A stretch of DNA of 10,686 bases, from positions 1 through 10,686 of the forward strand of contig JALLPB010001213.1 in NCBI GenBank assembly GCA_036939975.1. Direction: 5' to 3'. The stretch is from Cyclostephanos tholiformis. Lineage: Eukaryota > Bacillariophyta > Thalassiosirophyceae > Thalassiosirales > Thalassiosiraceae. Positions 1 to 7,900 of the stretch are shown one piece after another (within the stretch, counting starts at the first letter, position 1; the number at the start of each line of letters is the position of its first letter). Below the pieces are notes generated by a model that did not search any database, was not told the DNA's origin, and saw only the letters and a list, made by a program, of their open reading frames with translations. Position numbers and translations under genes: made by a program.

Positions 1-575
1 AGAAAGAGGACAGTCTCAGCTACACGCAGATATAATAATATGGCGAGGTTCAACTGACGGATCGTGAGTTAAATTGATTTACCTAACGCGTATGTACGTT
101 GAGGATTTAATGACCAGGATATTGGCCATAAACCGGTAAGGAGATAGTTTTAAGTATTGCCTAGTTTACTGAGTAATTTAAGCAGTGGCGGGGAAAGAAG
201 ATGTTTCCGCCCCTCTCTCTATGACCACGGTGGCCTATTGTGGAGGCGAGCAGATTTTTTGTGCCTTACTTAGTGAATCAGTTCTCGGGATTTCCTTGTC
301 ATATTGCACTTCTTTCCCGCCGAAGATTTTTGAGTGTGTGCTTTTTTACGACACACATGCTAACAGGGGCAGTTGTGTGAAAAGTCGTCCGATATTTCGC
401 TCAATTTGTTCTAGATGATAGGATGCGACGATCGAATGGGCTTCCCAAGCGGGCCTCTCTGATAGATAAGTGTACGCAGAACGCCGGCGCGAATGATGAG
501 ATGCTGTTGCTGTGGGTCACCGCAAAGTAGTCATAAGATAATGCAAACCACTTTTGACGAATCAAGTCCGACACC
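1..575. other. Upstream non-coding region of the six-cysteine gene
   Basis: No convincing gene is visible here. Short open frames exist on both strands (for example 185-418 plus and 401-595 minus), but their translations have no recognisable domain or sensible composition. The 3' end should hold the promoter and 5' leader of the gene starting at 576; I see no clear TATA or CCAAT element. The bases just before the start codon (ACACC) give an A at -3. Confidence 0.5.
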
Positions 576-1338
576 ATGCATCTATCTCGACTCAAACACT
601 CGGCGGCTTTGGTCTTAATAATGGTCGCGAGCTCTGCGAATGCTCATGAAATCGTGGATGTGCATTCTGCTCCTGCAGAGCAGTCTGCTTCTCGTCTCCG
701 TGGGTCTGAGCGGGTACGAGGATTCTATCGCTTATCTGATTTTCGTCTCGATTGACACGACATTTACTAACGATACAATGCTCTTCCATCGCTCGCATAC
801 AATTCCACTGATCTTATCCGCCATTAACCTTCAGTTTCTTCAGGCCAAGGACTACATTCATTGTGCCTGGGAGACATGGGATGGCACCATGAGTCACGCC
901 GAAGCTTGTGAGACAATAGATGGCCACCCAGTTCCATATACTTGTGTTAGTGGCTTGAAAGTTTGCTGCACCGCCAGTAATATTGAGAGTCTTCGATTGG
1001 GACAATGGGGCATATGCCAGAAGGCAGATGAAGATGATGCTAACGAAGTCTTGGTGAGTGCTTGCTTAAACTTTGGCAAAATTTACACTTCAACTTGCTC
1101 TAATCTTTGCTTTTCTTCAATCTCATAGCCTGATGAGCTTGATTATGACTCTATCCATTGTGTGTGGGAATCATGGATGAGGGGCATGGGTGCCTTCAAA
1201 AGGTGTGAGGAGCTCGACGACGAAGAGCACACGGTGCCGTACAAATGCAGAAGCGGCAAGAAGATTTGTTGCACTGAGAGCAGCATTACAAAGGAAACGT
1301 TTGATGAATTCGGCACATGTCAAAAAATTATATCATGA
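576..1338 (+). CDS. Secreted protein with two tandem six-cysteine domains (3 exons)
   Basis: I do not recognise the family. The proposed exons are 576-713, 844-1053 and 1129-1338, giving 185 residues with both introns in phase 0. Exon 1 encodes a textbook signal peptide: basic MHLSRLK, a hydrophobic core, then SSANA before a likely cleavage site at about residue 23, followed by a short linker rich in Ser, Arg and Glu. Exons 2 and 3 each encode one copy of a domain with spacing C-x14-C-x11/13-C-x6-CC-x15-C. Both copies share IHCxWExW, VPYxCxSGxK, CCTxS and a final CQK, and are roughly half identical. The even cysteine count and signal peptide suggest a disulfide-bonded extracellular or cell-surface protein; inhibitor, adhesion or defence roles are guesses. 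The start at 576 has A at -3. A rival start at 640 reads straight into exon 2 without the first intron and also begins hydrophobically, but its start context is weaker. Confidence 0.75.
714..843 (+). other. Intron 1 of the six-cysteine gene
   Basis: This 130-nt phase-0 intron runs from GTACGA to TTCTTCAG. It holds a perfect TACTAAC branch-site consensus at 765-771 and a second candidate, ATTAAC, at 823-828 close to the acceptor. It is needed to join the signal-peptide frame, which stops at 753-755, to the first cysteine domain. The donor is not the strongest consensus, so the exact junction is inferred. Confidence 0.6.
844..1338 (+). repeat. Duplicated exon pair, each 210 nt, each one domain
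   Basis: Exon 2 (844-1053) and exon 3 (1129-1338, including the stop codon) have the same length and encode homologous six-cysteine domains. The phase-0 intron lies between the two domains. This is the signature of tandem exon duplication. The DNA has diverged well beyond the protein motif, so the event is old and the cysteine pattern has been kept by selection. Confidence 0.8.
1054..1128 (+). other. Intron 2 of the six-cysteine gene
   Basis: This 75-nt phase-0 intron has a consensus GTGAGT donor, a CTAAT branch-like site at 1100-1104, a pyrimidine-rich tract and a CATAG acceptor. The coding frame and the second cysteine domain resume immediately after it. Confidence 0.85.
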
Positions 1339-1946
1339 TTACGATGTATGCCATCAGCGGATTAGTGTAGGTTTTTTGGTCCATGGAATTATCACAGTCA
1401 CAGATGTTGGAAGGTCTGCAAGGCCGTGGGTGTTGAACGGAGTCGTCTTTGCCAGAAGATTCGTTGCAAGTTGAGAAAATAAGACATATATTGTAGTGGA
1501 GATGACAATGATTCGAGAATTCTCTCTTGCCATTTGCAACGCACATGTATGTAACTGTTTACTAGTCAACTGTTTAGATTTCCTCCTTCAATTGTACATC
1601 TTGAATAACATAATTGGTTACTTCGCTTGACATAATACATATTATTTTAAAATAGGAGTGGCTCATTAATAGCTCAGGTGCAAAAGCACTAACAAGGTAC
1701 CGACCTAACCGAGCCTCGAAATCAATTAGCCTACTGTCAAGCAAGGCAGAGAAAGATGACTTTGCTGGGACAGCGACGCACTTAATAATTACGCTAGTAA
1801 CACCTCCAAGTTCGCGGGGACTAGGGCGCCCCGCTTTGAAGCGATCCAAAAGCCCCTTTCAGACTTGGCAGCTCAATTTTTCCCGAAGTCACTTCTTTTC
1901 CATATATTATATATTATGAAAATCCACACCAATGGCATGTTCCGAC
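1339..1946. other. Convergent intergenic region (3' ends of genes 1 and 2)
   Basis: About 600 nt without a supportable gene. It should contain the 3' untranslated regions of the six-cysteine gene (plus) and the four-span membrane protein (minus). It is AT-rich near 1590-1660 and 1900-1920. A small GC-rich inverted repeat (GCGGGG at 1814-1819 and CCCCGC at 1829-1834, 9-nt loop) is present. No canonical AATAAA signal was noticed. A minus-strand open frame at 1574-1849 has no recognisable features. Confidence 0.5.
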
Positions 1947-3252
1947 CTAAATAAGTTCATTCTCTTCATCCTCGTTCGCCTTTTCTTCCGACAACCAATT
2001 AGGCCGGTCGTGCTCCCGCCCGCTCCTCGCAGTATTCTCATCCTCGGCATCGCCTCTATCATTCTTGCCACCGCCGAACAATCCCGATTTGCCACCGCCG
2101 GGGGACGCGCCATCCCCCACCGGATCTCTACTTCGCACCGGTTCCCTATCGTTCCTGCGGCACAATCCGAACGGGTCGTCCTGGGGAATACGACAGGCCA
2201 TGATCATAACAACGGCGTATAGGATCAGGGCGGCGACTGAATACTTCCCGCCTTCGCCTAGGACGCACGGTTTCTGATTGATAATCTCGGCAACAATGTC
2301 TCCATCGCTGCATGCAGAGGAGAGAGGTTGGAGAGCGCAGACGAAAAATTCGTTAGGGGCCATCTCTCACATCAACGCACGGACCGAAAAAATCCTCCCA
2401 TCCCGAAAAAAAAGAAAAAGGAAATGATACCACTCACCAATACCTCTCGCTGTTGAAGAAGAGGAACGTGACGCCCTGGGACACGCACGCCACAAGCGAT
2501 ACGAGGCATACGATATACCCCTCGCATATGCACCTCCATCCGATGATGCTCCCAACTGCAAGGATGGAGAGTATCAAGGAACCGAATAACGCCGCGGCGA
2601 TCGCGGCGTTCCTGGCAAGCTCCTCCGATTGATTCCCATCGCTCGCATCGTCGATCTTGTCCTCGACGTCCTGGAACGTTCCACCCCAAAGTGAGGTGAC
2701 GGATAGGGCCTTGTATCCATCGCAGAAGAGTCCGGCATCGCCAATCGCGGACGCCCCGGCGACCGTCCCTCCCCCCGTGGAGGAGACTGACGAGGTGCTG
2801 GCCTCGGCGGGGGATGTGGGGGAGGGCGCCGCCCCGGCGTGAGTCGTCGTGGTGGTGCCGTTGGGGTGAGTCGTCGTGGTGGTGCCGTTGGGGTGAGTCG
2901 TCGTCGCGGTGCCGTTGGCATGAGTCGTCGTGTCGGCGCCATCGAAGGCCGTCGATGTCGTGGAGGATTGGTCGTCGTTGTCGTCGTCGGGCATGATGGA
3001 ATCGTCATTGGGCATGGTGGAATCGTCATCGGGCATGGCCGTCGAGGGAGGCAACTTCCTACCACGATCGCCAACGACGGCGTATGACGACGACGACGAG
3101 TCCAAGGACAGCAGGAGTCGCAGGTCGTCTTTGTATTGATGATTGAACTCGACGAAGGCGCAGCTCGAGGCCGACATAATGGACAGGACCAACGCGGACA
3201 GACTGAGTCCGACCAGGACGACGCGATACACGGTGGCGAAGATGCGACCCAT
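1947..3252 (-). CDS. Four-span membrane protein with Thr/Asn-rich repeat domain (2 exons)
   Basis: The function is unknown. Exon 1 is 3252-2438 and exon 2 is 2307-1947, giving 391 residues joined in phase 2, so that a Cys codon forms across the junction. Predicted membrane spans lie at about residues 9-29, 216-238, 245-267 and 294-310. Between spans 1 and 2 is a long region with Asp-rich MPDDD-type repeats (about 72-93), a THPNGTTTT repeat (about 108-139), a Ser/Thr/Pro/Ala-rich stretch, and then a Cys and SLWGG segment. NGT sequons at N113, N122 and N131 plus the Thr content suggest glycosylation if this loop faces outward. Between spans 3 and 4 are Cys272 and Cys286, the latter followed by LGEGG. 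The C-terminal tail is hydrophilic, with Gly/Arg/Asp-rich and then acidic stretches. The four-span layout recalls tetraspan or claudin-like proteins, but I see no diagnostic motif that proves this. The start is the first Met, just before the first span. Confidence 0.8.
2308..2437 (-). other. Intron of the four-span membrane protein gene
   Basis: On the minus strand this 130-nt intron begins with GTGAGT and ends in a long pyrimidine tract followed by GCATGCAG. A CTAAC branch-like site lies at 2352-2356. Without splicing, exon 1 stops right after the third membrane span. Splicing adds a fourth span in the correct phase, which strongly supports the model. Confidence 0.8.
2839..2931 (-). repeat. 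27-bp coding minisatellite (HPNGTTTTT unit)
   Basis: Three 27-bp units start at 2839, 2866 and 2893, followed by a partial fourth from 2920. The first two are identical and the third differs slightly. On the minus strand each encodes nine residues of the form H-[PA]-N-G-T-[TA]-T-T-T inside the presumed extracellular loop of the membrane protein. Each full unit carries one NGT sequon. Copy number is likely to vary between strains. Confidence 0.85.
2978..3045 (-). repeat. 21-bp acidic coding repeat (MPDDDSx)
   Basis: About three imperfect copies of a 21-bp unit encode MPDDDST, MPNDDSI and MPDDDND in the membrane protein, upstream of the Thr-rich repeat. They give a locally strongly acidic segment. 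Confidence 0.65.
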
Positions 3253-3944
3253 TTCGAACGCTTTTTCGGGATGCGTCCGAAATTTAATAGTATGCTAACA
3301 TCGAAGGAGTCGTTTCGTTCGACATTGAGGAATTGACGAGTGGATATGAACGCGATTAGAAGAGGTGGGTTGTCGAAGGCATTTGGGAGATGAGTTCACT
3401 CAAGGAGCGGTCCGTCCCTTCATCCTTCGCCCCACGCCCACGCGGGCTTAACGACTCGGGGTGATCGAAAAATACAATTATGAAGGAATATCACACGCAA
3501 ATTGATGCAGACCCGCCACCTCCACCACCACCAAGCGACGCTCATTTCGTCGCGAGCTCACCTTGGCTGCCTTTTGTAGGAATATTATTGTCCCTCTCTC
3601 GTCTACCTAGACAAAAATGGTTTCCTGGGTATGGTACCATAGACCGGCCTGCTTTTCATAAGTATCATCAGTTTTGTTGATGGTCTGCCGGCCTTTTCCC
3701 GCCTCGACCTCCGATAGTATTTACCTATTTTACGTCCGTAGAAAAGGATTTTTATAACATCGAGACTCAATATTCATCTACGGAGGAATTTGTGAAAAGA
3801 TATCTCTCTTAGAGTACGAACTCCGCGCCAAAAAGATGATGGTCCACATCCACGCCGCCCTCGATTCGCTCGCTCCACTTACACCAAGTCCGATATGACC
3901 TCGACTTTCCGCCGCACTTTACATTGCGGTCACAACCGAGGCCC
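3253..3944. other. Divergent intergenic region between genes 2 and 3
   Basis: Roughly 690 nt upstream of the minus-strand membrane protein and of the doubtful plus-strand gene, so probably promoter sequence. It holds a perfect 12-bp palindrome TATGGTACCATA at 3630-3641 and an inverted pair TCCGTAGA (3735-3742) / TCTACGGA (3777-3784). A 66-codon frame at 3480-3680 with a run of seven prolines has no supporting features. I see no clear TATA or CCAAT box. Confidence 0.4.
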
Positions 3945-4679
3945 ATGTACGCCGCCATTGATTCTCACGTCGTTCCTGCAGCTACGTCCGCAGACGTTGC
4001 CGGTGCCGACGAGGCCAACGCCGCCTCCTCCGTTGGTGCCCCCCCCCCCTTCCCGGGAGAACGCCTATGCCAACTCATACGTGCCCACAATGCCGGCCAC
4101 GAAAAAAAGCCAAGACGACAGAATCCCCTGCAATATCGATATCACACATATAAACTATGAAGGTCTTGGTGTCTTTCCCAACAAGAATTATGCCGTCGAC
4201 TTTTTACCTGAACATATGGTCCAGTTTAGGGGAGAAGAAGCAGTATCCATCGTCGAGGACGAGCGAGACGACCCCTCGGATAGTGGATTAGTGTTAGAAT
4301 ATAAAATTTGGGAAGAAGGTTACGGTGAGGAGATACATATAAACAAGGTCCCTTATTTCGGATGAGAATAGAATCTAGGGTGTCGTCTGAGCCGCCTAAT
4401 GGGTCGCTAAAGACAAACTTTCCTCTTCGTTGGACGTTAAGAAAAGGAGACGAGTTTCAGTGCAGCCTGTACAAACCTAATAAAAATTATACACTCAATC
4501 ACTACCCCACAGATCAGTACTTTAATTTCCAAACAAGCGTCTATTTGTTGGAAACTGCCATGTGTACTAAGCATGTCCATACTGTTTGCGTTGGTGCCCC
4601 TCCCCCCCACAATAGTAGTTATTGCACTATTCCAAGGCCATTTGATGGACGTGGTGAAAGCCCTGTATCCTGTAGATAG
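3945..4679 (+). pseudogene. Frame-disrupted or mis-modelled gene of unknown function
   Basis: The family is not recognised. Coding-like sequence starts in one frame at the ATG of 3945 with an Ala/Asp/Val-rich, GC3-rich stretch. It runs into 11 C residues at 4039-4049, and continues convincingly one frame over (SRENAYANS onward, through PNKNYAVDFLP and an acidic EDERDD segment) until a stop at 4366-4368. A third stretch, back in the first frame, is open from 4329 to the stop ending at 4679 and contains PPNGS, KGDEFQC, PNKNYTLN and a Cys-containing tail. The second change could be a 47-nt intron (GTGAGG at 4325 to AATAG at 4371, phase compatible) or a frameshift in 4329-4365. The first lies at a homopolymer, which favours an indel or sequence error over splicing. 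It may be a decaying pseudogene or an intact gene with errors. No signal peptide or membrane span is evident. Confidence 0.4.
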
Positions 4680-4900
4680 TAGAAGAGAATGGCAATGTTT
4701 TCCAGTCCATATTATTTAGTCTGAAAATTTATGAATGTCTTTCTTCTTTTTTTTCATTCGCTCAAATTATCTTGTCTGTTCTGACACATATGAAAATTGC
4801 CTTCGCAACCAACAATGGTATATATGACTGCATCCTAACTGGTTTACGATCCATTTGCTTCTCTATGAATGTATGTAAATATCGCATCACATGTCCTTTT
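4680..4900. other. Convergent spacer between genes 3 and 4
   Basis: About 220 nt, AT-rich, with a T-rich run near 4741-4755. It should contain the 3' untranslated regions of both neighbours. No separate gene is supported. Confidence 0.5.
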
Positions 4901-7900
4901 TTATCTTGCAGTTTGAATCGCCAATTGTGCCAAAGCATGCTTCCCCGCCTCATAATCTTTTGGAGATAATTTTCCATTCTCCCTCATCTCATCCAGCTTT
5001 ATCAATGCTCGTCTATAAACGTCGGACCGATTGGTTATCTTGCCAGACGCCGAGACACTGAGACTACGACCGCTTCTCCTTTCTTTATCGGGTCTGCCTC
5101 TGCCATGGCATGCATTGATACTTTCCATAAGAAGCTTCATCACCCTATCAATTATGGTATTCATGCACTTCAAGTCGACATCATGCTCTTTATTGTTGTT
5201 CTCCGAACATAAACCTGTGTGTGCATCAAATGAGAGTGTAATAGGTGCAACATCACTGCCCTTCAAATACAGTTTGCATTCTGAGTCTTTTTGCCACCAA
5301 CGGACGTACTTTGTATCAACGAGATAATCAACAATTCTTTTCCAAAATTCAGGCAAAGAGAATATTAAGATTGACACGATAGAGTGTGATCGTCCTAATA
5401 CTCGAGTTGCAACACCATCGCTGACGGCGGGGATACCATCGATTGAAAGACAAATATCCCCATCCTTAATTTGAGACTGCGAAAAGATCCCATTTTCTGC
5501 GACCGCTTGCACTCGAACGAGACCATGAGACATATTGAATGTGATATCTTTCATCTCCTCGCCAAACTTTTTCAATTTGCTCTTTGTCACTACAAATCTC
5601 GATCCCGGTGGTGATGGGCAGTCAGACATGGTGATCGCTAGCATTCCCACTAGATCTTTCATTATGCGAATGACACTCCTTGGACCTCTCAAACATTGCC
5701 CATTAATCGCCAATAATACACATCCCTCCTTGATTGGAGAATTAGCAAAGAGCCCACTCTTTGACACTTCAGCCACAACCGTGGCACCGTTCATTTCAAT
5801 GAGTGAAAGGCCTATCTCCTCATCAAAGTATTTCTTCTCTATCTTGATACAGAAAATTAAAGGCAAGAGAATGACTGCGTTAATGCAACTTGCTGCAGAA
5901 AGAAGTTCGGAGATGTTGTCATTATCATCTCTGTCTGGATCTAGAGTTTTAGTCCGCGTATGCACGACAGAGGGAATACATCCTCTGATTGATAAATTTG
6001 GCCGTAAATTTCTTGTCGCATCCTTGGTAATTGCAACTGACCCAACTGAGTTCAGGCCCATTGAAATATCATCTATTGCGCTGACATGACAAATATAATT
6101 GTTGTTGTCGTCGTCATCACCATTTCGTACATTCCTCATCGCATCGTCGTTAAATACACGGGTGGTAGTCACTGGACCTTCCAAATTATCATCCACTGAG
6201 TTGGTAAGAATATCGTTATCATCATCCTCATCATAATGATCTCTTGTCACATCTCCGCCGATAGCACAAGAAGTTGTTGTATTAGGAGCTGCTTCAACCG
6301 TCAAATCCATTGGTTCTGCTTCCGAATTCGGAGGGTCGTAACGGACATTAACCTCAAATAAGCAGAGTGATAAATCCAACTCATCACCCTTGGCAATCTC
6401 CCAAGATATATAAAGTTTTTTGAATGGCACTGAAAATGTGAAATCATAGACCAGATTTTCTTTCTCGTCAACGTATTCCCACGTTTGTCGTAGTACCTTT
6501 CTAACTGTCTCTTTGGTAATAGTTTTGCTTTGAAACGATTCGATGGAAAGAATGGCTGGGCCCCTACGCTCTGGATGAATGTACATATGACCGGCGTCAT
6601 TCCTGGCCGAACATTCACCAACAGTAGTATCATGGTCGGGATCGTCATCGTCGTCGACCCAATTCAGTTTTACATACAAATTCGGGGTAATTGCACCATT
6701 GATCTCGTCACTTTCCAACGCGGGCAGACTCACTGTGGTAATGCGAGGTTGTGGCTGCGGTGGCTTCACAGGATTAGTACTCGCATCGACATGGTCTTCG
6801 TCGTTGTTGATATTATCAAATTGGCTAAAAGAGCAATTGTATCCGTCATAGTTTGGGTTGCCAAACACGTCAGAGTCAAGCTCATAGACTACCTTGGTGG
6901 TGTTCGAGTTGTCACGTTCGTCAATGGGGTTGTTGCCATTATGAGATTGCTGCACTGTTCTCTTGGAATGATTGTTTCCATCTTCACTCTGCGTGAAATA
7001 AAGCGTCGACAATAATATTGTACGTTCAGTTTTTATGCACTTATCAGCATCATCATCATTATCGGCGTTGCTGATGCAGCTGCCAAGATGAATGATCTTC
7101 ACAGATGCCTTTTCTGCTAAACGCTTCGCAGCCTTGCTTAAAACTTTTGCATAATTATCCCCACCTCCTCCTCTTGCCGTTGAATCGTTTCCACGAGATT
7201 TGACCGATTCGTCCAATAACTGAATGCCTCGCCTTGAATCATTAGGTTTCTCGTTGTTTTCAACGCAGACATCACACACGCCATCAAGGCTCGAATGAGC
7301 TGCGACAGCAGCTGCTGTCAATGCTACGCTCGATGCTGACGACACTGCTATTGCACTAGCACACGCATGTAGCGAGGGCAACGACGAAGATACTGACCCT
7401 CCCCCATTTAACAACCTAGCACATTGACCACATTGTACAATACTCCCCCTTGCATTCGAAATAATTCGAATGCCATCATCGTCATCTAAGTCATCCTGCA
7501 GCGATGACGGTGATAAATGACGACGACATGATCCGCATTGAAAACATGTACTTTCGTCTTTGTTGGAACAGAAGTAAAAATCCATGTAGCGAACGAAGTT
7601 ATAACATCCATCCTCCGCCCTTTTCCTCGACGATATTATACGGCGACATACTAAACACTTTCTTCCTCTATTCTTGCTCGATTTGTTCTTCCCCTCTTTT
7701 TGACTTGATGACAGATTGGAAACGTCACAGGAGAGTGAGCTACTGCGATAACTACTGCTGTTGGAAAATGACGCGCGATTGTCATTATCGTCATCCCGAG
7801 TAGTTGTAGATTTTTCGATCCTGGTCCGCTTTGATAGCGGTGAGAGACTCTTGGTATTAGATGTGCCACCTTTTGTAGATCCCCGCTGTAGTCGAAATGG

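Noticed and set aside
185..418. 77-codon plus-strand frame near the left edge
   Set aside because: Mixed composition, no motif, and no link to the downstream signal-peptide exon.
1574..1849. 91-codon minus-strand frame between genes 1 and 2
   Set aside because: No recognisable domain, and AT-rich at one end. It could be a remnant, but nothing supports it.
2574..3074. 166-codon minus-strand frame rich in Pro and Arg repeats
   Set aside because: It is a shifted reading of the Thr/Asp repeat region of the four-span protein. The main frame has membrane spans and correct splice phases.
3480..3680. 66-codon plus-strand frame with seven prolines and a hydrophobic stretch
   Set aside because: Short, without a homology signal, splice support or distinctive composition; treated as intergenic.
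3735..3784. Inverted pair TCCGTAGA / TCTACGGA with a 34-nt loop
   Set aside because: Eight pairs with a long loop are expected by chance in several kilobases. There are no mobile-element ends or target-site duplication.
4870..4911. Plus-strand intron-like sequence GTATGT ... TTGCAG
   Set aside because: Only 42 nt long, with no exon frame on either side. It spans the stop codon and 3' end of the minus-strand giant gene, so it is a coincidence.
5535..6089. 184-codon open frame on the plus strand
   Set aside because: It lies fully antisense to the PDZ-encoding part of the giant gene, and its translation shows no independent motif.
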